A DNA stretch of 63,380 nt from Chitinophagaceae bacterium (GTDB lineage: Bacteria > Bacteroidota > Bacteroidia > Chitinophagales > Chitinophagaceae), in the NCBI GenBank assembly GCA_019638615.1, contig JAHBTL010000043.1, positions 1-63,380 of the forward strand, in the 5' to 3' direction. How positions within the stretch are numbered: position 1 is the stretch's first letter; each line of letters opens with the position of its first letter. Positions 16,962 through 25,473 of this stretch are shown one piece after another. A program made the translations under genes and the position numbers. Below the pieces are notes generated by a model that saw only the letters and a program-made list of their open reading frames with translations, ran no database searches and was not told where the DNA came from.

Positions 16962-17588
16962 ATGAGCATAACCATAGCAATAGTAGAAGATCTTGAAGAA
17001 GTAAGAACAGGCCTGAAAAATTTCTTCAGCCTGAATAAGGAATTTACTGTATTAGATACATTCAGCACCGCAGAAGAGGCCTTATACGATATACCCAAAC
17101 TTAAACCCGATATTGTTATTATGGATATCAGCCTTCCGGAAATGGATGGCATAACATGCATACGCCAGGTTAAACGAAGTTGCCCTTCCACGCAGTTTAT
17201 GATGTTTACCATATACGAAACGGATGAAAAAGTATTTGAAGCGCTTAAGTCCGGCGCTTCAGGGTACCTGTTAAAAAACAGCGGGTTTAACCAGATAGCT
17301 GACGCGTTGAAGGAATTGCACAATGGCGGCTCACCCATGAGTGGCAATATCGCAAGAAAGCTCGTCAACATTTTCAGGGAAAACGAAAAAGACAGGGAGC
17401 GTATTGAAGTATTGAGCCATCGTGAAAATGATATCCTTGAGCTATTGGCCAACGGGCTATTGTATAAGGAAATTGCCGAAAAGCTTTCTATAAGTAACGG
17501 CACGGTTAAACAGCATATACACCGTATTTATGAAAAGCTGCATGTGCAAAACAGAACGGAAGCCATTAATAAAACGATCCGGCGATAA
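16962..17588 (+). CDS. NarL/LuxR-family response regulator
   Basis: The 208-residue protein has a receiver domain with the acidic pair near VEDLEE, the phospho-accepting Asp55 in VIMDISLPEMDG, the conserved Thr in MMFTIYE and Lys in LLKNSGF. A C-terminal LuxR-type helix-turn-helix (about residues 145-205) follows: LSHRENDILELLANGLLYKE, IAEKLSISNGTVKQHIHRIY. It begins 48 bp after the histidine kinase and is its likely partner. Phosphorylation should promote dimerisation and DNA binding. The identical boxes upstream of the three surface genes are plausible targets (inference). Confidence 0.93.
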   Translation: MSITIAIVEDLEEVRTGLKNFFSLNKEFTVLDTFSTAEEALYDIPKLKPDIVIMDISLPEMDGITCIRQVKRSCPSTQFMMFTIYETDEKVFEALKSGASGYLLKNSGFNQIADALKELHNGGSPMSGNIARKLVNIFRENEKDRERIEVLSHRENDILELLANGLLYKEIAEKLSISNGTVKQHIHRIYEKLHVQNRTEAINKTIRR

Positions 17589-17625
17589 AAGATTGCTAAC
17601 AGCGCCGCAGATCAGTCCCCGAAAA

Positions 17626-17655
17626 AAAAGGCAACCGTATAACCGGCTGCCTTTT
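17626..17655. terminator. Bidirectional terminator
   Basis: An AAAAGGCA...TGCCTTTT stem with CCG/CGG at its inside and a TATAA-containing loop lies between the convergent regulator and SusD genes. An A-run on the left and T-run on the right allow it to act in both directions. Confidence 0.75.
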
Positions 17656-17683
17656 GGCTTCAATGATAGTGTGTATGTAAGAA

Positions 17684-19300
17684 TCAGTTCTGTTGTGCCA
17701 ACGGATTGTACAACATTTCGTTTTCAGGAATCTGCAAAGTCATATTAGGAACGCTGTAAGTAGTTTTAGTTACATGGTTGGCAGAGGAGGTTCTGTCTAC
17801 GGGAATGTTCCAGCGTTTGTTGTTGTAAAACTCTCTTCCGCCTTCGCCCCACAGCTCAATACGGGTTTGCAGTTGTACCATTTGTAAAGCGCTTAAGCCC
17901 GCCATGCCCGGATAGTTATCGCAGGTTAAAGTGGGGCTGCCGCTTTTGGTACGTGCAGCCAGTAACACATTCAATGTTGTTTTAGCCGCATCATCACTTA
18001 CGCTCTGTGCTTCAGCTTCTGCTTTCATCAACAATACTTCAGAACTGCGCATATAAAAAGCCGTAGAAGCGCCAACTTCCTTTTTGTCCGGACTACCCAA
18101 TCCATGGGTGGCAGCGAATTTGACATTGGTGTATGAAGGTATAAACGCCACTGTGCCTGTTACCGGGTAAGTATAGTTACCGAATGCATCCAGCATAAAG
18201 CAATCCTTACGGTAATCATCGTCCGCTATCTTTTCATACAAACGGTTGTCTATCCTTTTATACGCTCTTGATACCCCCCCATTGCCAATGCCAAAGCAGT
18301 TCATATAGCTGGTAAAATGTGTATTGGCCTGTCCTAAAGGAAAGCCCAATATTACCTCGGGGTTAACGGCATTATTCAAAAATCCATTGGTTTCCGGTAA
18401 AAAGGTAGGGTCTGTAGGGGTGCCGGTGTTTTTACCGCCATACTGCGCCTGGCTCATCAAAGTAGCATAGTTGCCCAGGATATTGTTACATGCTGTAATG
18501 GCTGTGGGCCAATCGCCTGTCCATACAGATACGCGTGCCAGCAGGAAATTAGCAACCCCCAGATCGATATCTGCCAAATCAGGTGTATACCCTATGCCCG
18601 CCGCCTGTAACAGTGTAATAGCGGTAGTGAGGTCGTTCTTAATAAACTGGTATGTTTCTGAAGATGATGCACGGGGTTTATTTTCCTGGTTTGGATTGAA
18701 TGTATCATACAACATAATACCCAGCTTATTATTGCCACCCTGCAGGTAAGCATCCTGGTAGTTTTCCATCAGGTAATTATAGGCATAAGCCCTTACTACC
18801 AGCCCTCTTGCCTTACAGTCTTTCAGGAAGCTGTTATTGGATACTATATCATCGGTAAGATAATTCAGCATTTGGTTGGCAATAGTAATGCAATACCAGG
18901 CATAGTTCCAGTATGCTACATTTTTACCATTGGCAGCCGTAATAAAATCACCCAATTGATATTCAACAGTACCAAAAAGAACATTCAGACCTTCCTGGTC
19001 ACCCATAATCAAATCATTCCCTTCAAGGCTTCGGTTGGCGTCCAGTCCCTGGTTGGTATAATACATATCTGCCACACCTGAACCTGTACCGCCGGCATTA
19101 TTAAAAAGCAAGGGCATATTATTCGCCATACTCCCCATTACGGTTCTTATTTTGGCCGTATCACCTGATGCCAGCAAGTCAGCAATCTGCTGATCATAAA
19201 TATTATTGGGCGGAGTTACCTCCAGCTTTTTTGAACAGGCTGAAAAAAACAGGAGGGCCAACACAACCGAACCCATTATATATTTTCTCATAATTTTCAT
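17684..19300 (-). CDS. SusD/RagB family glycan-binding lipoprotein
   Basis: The 538-residue product has a lipoprotein signal (GSVVLALLFFSAC) and the SusD/RagB fold markers: a tetratricopeptide-rich N-terminal part, ARGLVVRAYAYNYLMENYQD, RIELWGEGGREFYNNKRW near the C-terminus, and a closing LQIPENEMLYNPLAQQN. SusD proteins lie on the outer membrane as the lid of the SusC channel and capture the substrate. It starts 11 bp after the SusC gene ends, so they are co-transcribed. This branch resembles the SusD-like proteins of large Chitinophagaceae paralogue sets; the ligand cannot be read from the sequence. Confidence 0.95.
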   Translation of the reverse strand: MKIMRKYIMGSVVLALLFFSACSKKLEVTPPNNIYDQQIADLLASGDTAKIRTVMGSMANNMPLLFNNAGGTGSGVADMYYTNQGLDANRSLEGNDLIMGDQEGLNVLFGTVEYQLGDFITAANGKNVAYWNYAWYCITIANQMLNYLTDDIVSNNSFLKDCKARGLVVRAYAYNYLMENYQDAYLQGGNNKLGIMLYDTFNPNQENKPRASSSETYQFIKNDLTTAITLLQAAGIGYTPDLADIDLGVANFLLARVSVWTGDWPTAITACNNILGNYATLMSQAQYGGKNTGTPTDPTFLPETNGFLNNAVNPEVILGFPLGQANTHFTSYMNCFGIGNGGVSRAYKRIDNRLYEKIADDDYRKDCFMLDAFGNYTYPVTGTVAFIPSYTNVKFAATHGLGSPDKKEVGASTAFYMRSSEVLLMKAEAEAQSVSDDAAKTTLNVLLAARTKSGSPTLTCDNYPGMAGLSALQMVQLQTRIELWGEGGREFYNNKRWNIPVDRTSSANHVTKTTYSVPNMTLQIPENEMLYNPLAQQN

Positions 19301-19311
19301 CTTTAATTAAT

Positions 19312-22300
19312 TTAGAAATTCACATTTAGTCCTACAGACATTGAACTATAAGGAAGATATACTGCAGCACCCACTTCCATACCTCCTACCAGCGACATGC
19401 GGGGGTCAATGCCCGAATGTGAAGTGAACATGGCTATATTATCCGCAGATGCATAGATCCTGATATTTTTAGCCTTTATTTTATCTGCTATAGCGCTGCT
19501 GAAGTTATACCCTAAGGTTAGGTTTTTAATATTCAGGTAAGATGCATTAAATAAAGACATATCACTGTATTGCCATGAGCCATGGGTAGAGCCTGCCGTA
19601 TACCTGTCATCCCCATAAAAAGTCATAGGGAATTTGGCACCTTTATTTTCCGGCGTCCAGGTATTACCCAGCAACTCTGCGGATAATGCATTGCCTATAT
19701 TGCCACTCCTGTATAAATGGTTAGCATATTCCACACTAAAAAATTTACCCCCTATCTGGTAGGCTAATATCGCCGTAAAATCAAAGCCTTTGTATTGTAG
19801 CATTGTAGTAAACCCGCCTATCCATTTTGGCAAAGCACTTCCCATACTATAACGATCAGCCATGGTATAATTGGTTGTACTTACAATATCTCCCGGCTTG
19901 CTGCCACCAAAAAGCCCGTCATCAAGATTTTTTTGTGTTACAGTATGATGGAACAACGGCAATCCGGTGCTTTGATCAACACCAGCATATTTAAACAAAT
20001 ACAGGTTGTAATAATCCATTCCTTCCCCACGTAAAAAAGTTTGCCCGGCAGAAGTAGCGCCGCCACTGGCAGCACCCCATCCGTCAATATCTGCAATATA
20101 TTTATTACCCAATGCGGCAGACAATACAGTTGGAGGCACTTTTAATAAAATGGTTCGGTAATGAGTGCCGTTTAAGCCAATGTTCCACCTGAAATTTTGA
20201 TTACGGATCACATCAATATTCAATTCAACTTCAAAACCACGGTTTACAATTTCTGCGCTGTTTCGCCTTAACACTCTTTGACCCAATGAATATGCTATTG
20301 GCTCATCGTAAACTGAGTTAACTGTGCGTTTGTTATAATAGTCAACAGACCCATTGATCCTCCTGTCCCACAAAGAAAAATCTATACCCCCATCAATGGT
20401 ATGTGTATTTTCCCAGGTGATTGCTGGTTGTATTGATCCCTGGCTCAGGGTATAGCTAACCGGTACCCCGGTACCATTGTTCACCATTGAGTATACAGCT
20501 CCGTAGTTCCACAACTGGTATCCTGAATAATTACCGATACCACTCTGGTTGCCTATCACGCCATAGCTGGCTCTGAGTTTTAGATCATTCAACCAGTTTT
20601 TGGTATCCTGCATAAAATTTTCTTCGCTTAAGCGCCAGCCTGCTCCAACAGACCAGAAAGTACCCCAGCGGTCTTTCTCATACCTGAATTTGGATGACCC
20701 ATCGCGTCTTGCAGAACCTTCCAGGAAATATTTTTCGTTGTAGTTGTAACTAACCCTGCCGAAATAGCTCTCAAGAGCTGATATATCACCACCACCGCCA
20801 GGTGTACCGAATGGCGCACCTGAAGAATTATAACGGGATACAAAGTTGGCATATCCGGTAAAGTCATTGATAATTGAGTATGCAGAAGCATAGTTCAACA
20901 AATCGCTTTTATACTGGTAATATTCATGTCCGGCTAATGCTGTAAATGAATGTTTGCCGAAGCCTTTATTCCAGTTTAACAATTGTTGCGAATTAAACAC
21001 GCTTGTATTGGAATAGTATTGCCCCATAGCTCCAGAGCCTGCAACAGCCCCGGTTTCGGGGTTACCGTAACGCAGGCGAACTTCCGAAAACCGGTCGTAA
21101 GAAAGATTGACAGTAAACCTGAAATCTTTTAAAAAGTTTACGGTAGCATACCCTTTCAGGTTCAGGTCATGCGATTCTCTCCTGTCAATGTCCTTATCTA
21201 AAAGTTTAATAAGGTTGGTAGTATAAAGTGGCTGGCTGGTAGTTCCATTGGGGAACTGAGGGGTAGACTGAAGCTGCACACCCAGCGGAGTGTAACTTAC
21301 ATTGGCATTGTCATGCACCCTGTCGGTACCATCCGGGTTCTTCATAATGTTACCGTCTTTATCACGGGCAAACAGAGGGATCAAAGGGTTTTGCCCGTTC
21401 GTCCAACGAAAAGCATTCTGCTGCACGGTACCCGGGTTACGACCAAACCGGGTAGCCGGAGATTGTGTGTTACGGTAACTATATCCCATATTGGCGCCTA
21501 CTTTTAACCAACTGGTTAATTGCGCATTTATATTGCTTCTTACATTATATCTTTTAAATTTTGACCCCCTGATATAAGAAGGATCTTCCAACATACCAAG
21601 TGAAACGAAATAGTCCATTTTTTCAGTTCCGCCACTCGCAGAGAGTGTATGCTCCTGGCGGAACATCCTTTCAAAAAAATAATTCTCGTACGAGCCGGCT
21701 TCGTATAGCTGTCTTGCGTTCGGATTTAATTTACCGTCAGTATTTACGAGGTAAGCGCCAGACATGGTAGCACTGGCACTAGCGCTGCCTTTTGTTGGGT
21801 CTGGAACGCCCGTAAGGGTATATACTGCACCTGGCACATCATACAACATCCAGTTTCCCAGTGCATTGCGTGAAAAATTTGTCATAGACCCCGCATAATC
21901 AAACAAATGCGCACTGGCAAATTCGGCCGCTTCCTGGTGAGACATATTTGGATTCTGTACATTTGTTGTGAACTTGCCATTGGTTGAGGAGCTACCCTCA
22001 TATCCATACCTCGCAGAGTTGTAAATGGCGAGCCAGGCATGTTCGTAAAAATCTTTGGCATTATCAATTCTGTCATACCGCATGGTGCCCAGGAAGTTAT
22101 AGCCCATACGTGTTTCAAATGAAATATTGGCTTTACTTCTTGAACCTTTTTTTGTTGTAACGAGTAATACACCGTTAGAACCACGAGAACCATATACAGC
22201 CGTGGATGCAGCATCCTTTAGTACGCTAATACTTTCAATATCTTTTGGATTGATAGAAGCAAGTGCATTAGGATATTCTGTAGGTACCCCATCAATTACA

Positions 22301-22842
22301 ATCAATGCATTAGAACTGTTTTGCATCGTAGAACCTGCGCCGCGCAAACGGATCCCCATATCCAAACCAGGTTGGCCGTCTATAGACGAAACCTGTATAC
22401 CGGGTACTACGCCCTCGAGTGCACGGGTAACTGTAGAGTTGGCCTGTGTGGAAATTATTTTGGAGTTAACCTGCGTAACAGCACCGGTATAGTCCCGTTT
22501 TTTGGCAGTACCATACCCGATTACCACCAGCGTATCCATGGCAGAAAGCGCTTCGGACAGTTTAACATTGATATTGGTATTGGTACCTACTCTTACTTCC
22601 TGCGTGCCATACCCAACAAAGCTGAATACCAGCACTGCGTTGGCAGAAGGAACATTGCCAAGGGTGAACATTCCGTTTTCAAGGGTAGAGGTACTGTTCC
22701 TGGTTCCTTTCACAGACACGGTTACTCCTTCCATGGCATTGCCATTTGCATCGGTAACCTTACCTGAAACAGAAACCTGCGCATTTGCTGCTATACAAAC
22801 GCACAAAAAGCAGGAGAGCATGAAAAGCAGCTTCTTCTTCAT
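19312..22842 (-). CDS. SusC/RagA family TonB-linked outer membrane protein
   Basis: The 1176-residue protein has a signal peptide (LFMLSCFLCVCIAANAQ), a carboxypeptidase-regulatory-like domain (about residues 20-100, VSGKVTDANGNAMEGVTVSV), the phylum signature DTLVVIGYGTAKKRDYTGAV at about 105-125, and a plug domain with LRGAGSTMQNSSNALIVIDG and ISVLKDAASTAVYGSRGSNG. A 22-strand beta-barrel follows and ends in Phe (MSVGLNVNF), as needed for barrel insertion. It imports an oligomer in a TonB-dependent manner with the SusD lid. No ECF sigma/anti-sigma pair sits next to it; the nearest regulators are the convergent two-component pair. Confidence 0.95.
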   Translation of the reverse strand: MKKKLLFMLSCFLCVCIAANAQVSVSGKVTDANGNAMEGVTVSVKGTRNSTSTLENGMFTLGNVPSANAVLVFSFVGYGTQEVRVGTNTNINVKLSEALSAMDTLVVIGYGTAKKRDYTGAVTQVNSKIISTQANSTVTRALEGVVPGIQVSSIDGQPGLDMGIRLRGAGSTMQNSSNALIVIDGVPTEYPNALASINPKDIESISVLKDAASTAVYGSRGSNGVLLVTTKKGSRSKANISFETRMGYNFLGTMRYDRIDNAKDFYEHAWLAIYNSARYGYEGSSSTNGKFTTNVQNPNMSHQEAAEFASAHLFDYAGSMTNFSRNALGNWMLYDVPGAVYTLTGVPDPTKGSASASATMSGAYLVNTDGKLNPNARQLYEAGSYENYFFERMFRQEHTLSASGGTEKMDYFVSLGMLEDPSYIRGSKFKRYNVRSNINAQLTSWLKVGANMGYSYRNTQSPATRFGRNPGTVQQNAFRWTNGQNPLIPLFARDKDGNIMKNPDGTDRVHDNANVSYTPLGVQLQSTPQFPNGTTSQPLYTTNLIKLLDKDIDRRESHDLNLKGYATVNFLKDFRFTVNLSYDRFSEVRLRYGNPETGAVAGSGAMGQYYSNTSVFNSQQLLNWNKGFGKHSFTALAGHEYYQYKSDLLNYASAYSIINDFTGYANFVSRYNSSGAPFGTPGGGGDISALESYFGRVSYNYNEKYFLEGSARRDGSSKFRYEKDRWGTFWSVGAGWRLSEENFMQDTKNWLNDLKLRASYGVIGNQSGIGNYSGYQLWNYGAVYSMVNNGTGVPVSYTLSQGSIQPAITWENTHTIDGGIDFSLWDRRINGSVDYYNKRTVNSVYDEPIAYSLGQRVLRRNSAEIVNRGFEVELNIDVIRNQNFRWNIGLNGTHYRTILLKVPPTVLSAALGNKYIADIDGWGAASGGATSAGQTFLRGEGMDYYNLYLFKYAGVDQSTGLPLFHHTVTQKNLDDGLFGGSKPGDIVSTTNYTMADRYSMGSALPKWIGGFTTMLQYKGFDFTAILAYQIGGKFFSVEYANHLYRSGNIGNALSAELLGNTWTPENKGAKFPMTFYGDDRYTAGSTHGSWQYSDMSLFNASYLNIKNLTLGYNFSSAIADKIKAKNIRIYASADNIAMFTSHSGIDPRMSLVGGMEVGAAVYLPYSSMSVGLNVNF

Positions 22843-23433
22843 TTTGGTTTGAGTTTAAGTGATTAAAAAGATAGATGTTTAATTAATGGAAAAATGTCAC
22901 ATTTATTTATAGCATCGCTACAAATTACAAATTGATTTTACCGGTACGCCCCGGCAGGGAAATAGTATTAAACTGTCGATTCGGTATAATCTGACAGGTT
23001 GCAGCTTTAACAGGAAGCAGTTCATTGGCATACATTGAGATTAATTATAACAATCGCTTAATTGAAACAATTTGTGATTACAGTTTTTAAAATTAGAGTG
23101 AATAAAGCAGGAAAACTTATGGTTACATATCTAAAAAATATGCTTTTATAACATTGCATTCTCCGGCTCATTGTATTGTTGTAGTAATATAACTACAGGA
23201 CATGAACAGTATCTGAAATGCTGCACGATGAAAGTAAAATCGTGGCCGGAAAATATGCGGCCGGATACCTTTCATGAAACATTCCCAGGATGGTTGCTCA
23301 AAACCAACTGCAATAAGAATACTCATAAAAGACTTCACCTCACGGGTACCCCTTTTGCAAAACAGCTCATGGCAGTAAACAGTATAGTGATTTAACCGGG
23401 TTTTACTGTAGCTTTACGATAAACATCAGCGTC
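22843..23433. other. Divergent intergenic region upstream of susC and the DinB gene
   Basis: This AT-rich 591-bp gap must contain the susC promoter (minus strand) and the promoter of the plus-strand DinB gene. TAGCTTTA at 23409-23416, about 18 bases before the DinB ATG, is one base off TAnnTTTG. A 55-codon plus-strand frame starting at 23228 has no recognisable similarity. I see no riboswitch or repeat. Confidence 0.4.
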
Positions 23434-23943
23434 ATGCGTCCGCTTCCAACCGATTATTCGCCCTATTCCGAAACATATGTTTCGCTTGTCAGATCAAACG
23501 ATATACGATCTGCACTCCCCGAATCATATACTCATTTAAAATATTTTCTTGACAGCATACCGGAAAGCAAAGCCGGTTATGTATATGCGCCCGGCAAATG
23601 GACGGTTAAGGTAGTATTGCAACATGCCATAGATACGGAAAAAGTATTTGCTTACCGGGCCATGTGCTTTGCAAGAGGCGAGCAGCAACCGCTTCCTGGC
23701 TTTGACCAGGATGAATATGCAGCGAATGCAGACGTAAGCGCCAGAACGCTGGAAGGGCTGAAGGAGGAATTGCTGCTCACAAGGAAACTTTCCATCCTTT
23801 TTTTTGAGAACCTCCGCAATGAAGACTGGAATAAGAAAGGCATTGCCAGCAACCATCCCGTAACGGTGCTTGCCTGCGCATATATTATTGTAGGGCACTG
23901 GCTGCACCACGAAAAAATATTTAAAGAAAAATACCAGCTCTAA
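23434..23943 (+). CDS. DinB family protein
   Basis: The 169-residue protein fits the DinB four-helix bundle. APGKWTVKVVLQHAIDTEKV carries the first metal-ligand His in the classic KWSxxxxxxHxxD context, and the C-terminal VGHWLHHEKIFKEKY carries the other two. This motif set is typical of DinB_2 proteins, which bind a metal and in some cases transfer thiols. It has no signal peptide. It is the second DinB-type protein in the window, but the two are distant in sequence. No operon partner is apparent. Confidence 0.9.
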   Translation: MRPLPTDYSPYSETYVSLVRSNDIRSALPESYTHLKYFLDSIPESKAGYVYAPGKWTVKVVLQHAIDTEKVFAYRAMCFARGEQQPLPGFDQDEYAANADVSARTLEGLKEELLLTRKLSILFFENLRNEDWNKKGIASNHPVTVLACAYIIVGHWLHHEKIFKEKYQL

Positions 23944-24073
23944 CCTGGCTTACACACCATATTAGTCAATATGCAATAACCCCAACCAGCCACAGGAAAG
24001 CGCAGGATACGTCTTGCAAATGTTTCCGTATATTGCCTGATCGTTCAAGCAATGGGACCTATTGCAAATTTTC

Positions 24074-24297
24074 CGGGCGGTGAGACACCATAGCCGTGAA
24101 CTTAAGCCCGGAGGGCTTGAATTTGAATAGCCCCCAACTTTGTTGGGGGACAAAAATGCCGAATTTTTTGTTGAACCCCGACGAGGTTCAATGTGAAATG
24201 CGCCAATATACCACCGGTTGCACCGATGGCTATTCAAATTAAACCCCATTCGGGGTAGGTTTATTAAATTGACGTCTATGGTGAGACACCACCCGCC
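24074..24297. repeat. Structured non-coding repeat with inverted ends
   Basis: The ends are near inverted repeats around GGTGAGACACC: GGGCGGTGAGACACCATAG at about 24075-24093, and CTATGGTGAGACACCACCC at about 24276-24294. Between them are four hairpins in a row: AAGCCC/GGGCTT (24104-24118), CCCCCAAC/GTTGGGGG (about 24131-24149), GAACCCC/GGGTTC-like (about 24174-24190) and AACCCC/GGGGT (24242-24256). No ORF. It looks like a non-autonomous mobile or REP-like element. The GGTGAGACNCC word also occurs in the hairpin at 3021-3070. Confidence 0.65.
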
Positions 24298-24306
24298 TGC
24301 GAAAAC

Positions 24307-24338
24307 TTGAACTTTATTGCGGCATGTGCTTATTTTTG
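24307..24338 (+). promoter_or_regulatory. Putative promoter of the glycosidase operon
   Basis: TATTTTTG (24331-24338) fits TAnnTTTG, and TTG (24307-24309) lies 21 bases upstream as the -33 element. The ATG follows at 24372. The -33 element starts about ten bases after the repeat element ends, so the repeat abuts the promoter. Confidence 0.4.
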
Positions 24339-24371
24339 ATTTTGCCCCAGTCAACGATATAATATCTTATT

Positions 24372-25439
24372 ATGCTCATCAGGTTTTTTCTTTTTTATAC
24401 TGTACTCTTTCTTTTTTCCTGCAAAAACAATCTTCCTGTTGTTGTTACGCAACAAAAAATGCAGGAAGTATACGAGGAGGTTAAAACACCCTATAAATAT
24501 GGAATAGTGCTTACCGCTCCCGATTCAACTAAAATGGCAGACAGCCCCACCATTTTCAGGCTGAATGGCAAATGGTATATGACCTATATTATTTTTGACG
24601 GCAAAGGCTATGAAACATGGCTGGCAGAAAGTGATAACCTGCTGCAATGGACGACTACCGGCAGGTTGATGTCGTTTACAGAAAACACCTGGGACGCAAG
24701 CCAGAAGGCCGGGTATGTTTCGCTGGTAGATATTGCATGGGGAGGAAGCTACGAGCCGGGGAAATATGACGGACGCTACTGGATATCGTACCTGGGTGGA
24801 GCAGACAAAGGCTATGAGGCAGGAAGGCTGGGCGTTGGAATGTCGTATACCAGCGATTTAACCCACCCCCGGGAAGTAGAAAGGCTGAAAGAGCCCGTAT
24901 TGTCTGCCATTGACAGCCAGGCAACATGGTACGACAATAAAACCATTTATAAAAGTTCGGTCATTGCCGATCCTCAAAAACATACCGGCTACCCTTTTGT
25001 TATGTTTTACAATGCGGCAGGCAAAAAAGGCGATGAAAAAGGACGCCAGTTTGAAAGCATCGCCATGGCAGTATCGGATGATATGGAGCACTGGAAACGT
25101 TTTGGCGATAAGCCTGTACTTTCCAGGGGAAGAGGCATTTGCGGTGATGCGCAGATCGTAAAGATGAACGACCTGTACGTGATGTTTTATTTCGGATACC
25201 ACTGGGAAGAGCAAAATACCGGCGCGTTTGACCGGTTTGCCTGCTCGTACGATCTTACAAACTGGACCGACTGGGAAGGACCGAACCTCGTAGAACCCAC
25301 GGAACCTTATGATCGAACGTACGCGCACAAGCCCTGGATGATACGATGGAACGGTGTGGTATACCACTTCTATAACGCGGTGGGCAGCCAGGGCAGGGTG
25401 ATCGCGCTGGCAACTTCCAAAGACCTGAAAAATCCCTGA
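24372..25439 (+). CDS. Five-bladed beta-propeller glycoside hydrolase (GH43-like), lipoprotein
   Basis: The 355-residue product begins with a lipoprotein signal (FFLFYTVLFLFSC). The rest has the repeating blade pattern of five-bladed propeller glycosidases: ADSPTIFRLNGKWYMTYIIF, ETWLAESDNLLQWTTTGRL, PFVMFYNAAG, SIAMAVSDDMEHWKRFG, GDAQIVKMNDLYVMFYFG and KPWMIRWNGVVYHFYNA. Candidate acidic catalytic residues are Asp in MADSP and the Asp/Glu in GICGDAQ or HWEEQ. The exact family (GH43, GH117 or GH130-like) cannot be fixed by eye. It precedes the GH78 rhamnosidase by 34 bp and probably acts on the same glycan. Confidence 0.8.
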   Translation: MLIRFFLFYTVLFLFSCKNNLPVVVTQQKMQEVYEEVKTPYKYGIVLTAPDSTKMADSPTIFRLNGKWYMTYIIFDGKGYETWLAESDNLLQWTTTGRLMSFTENTWDASQKAGYVSLVDIAWGGSYEPGKYDGRYWISYLGGADKGYEAGRLGVGMSYTSDLTHPREVERLKEPVLSAIDSQATWYDNKTIYKSSVIADPQKHTGYPFVMFYNAAGKKGDEKGRQFESIAMAVSDDMEHWKRFGDKPVLSRGRGICGDAQIVKMNDLYVMFYFGYHWEEQNTGAFDRFACSYDLTNWTDWEGPNLVEPTEPYDRTYAHKPWMIRWNGVVYHFYNAVGSQGRVIALATSKDLKNP

Positions 25440-25473
25440 CCGGGTATCTTTTTTATAACCACTTACTTTTTTT

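Noticed and set aside
23171-23395. Open frame between susC and DinB
   Set aside because: No recognisable domain or ribosome-binding context; more likely non-coding leader.
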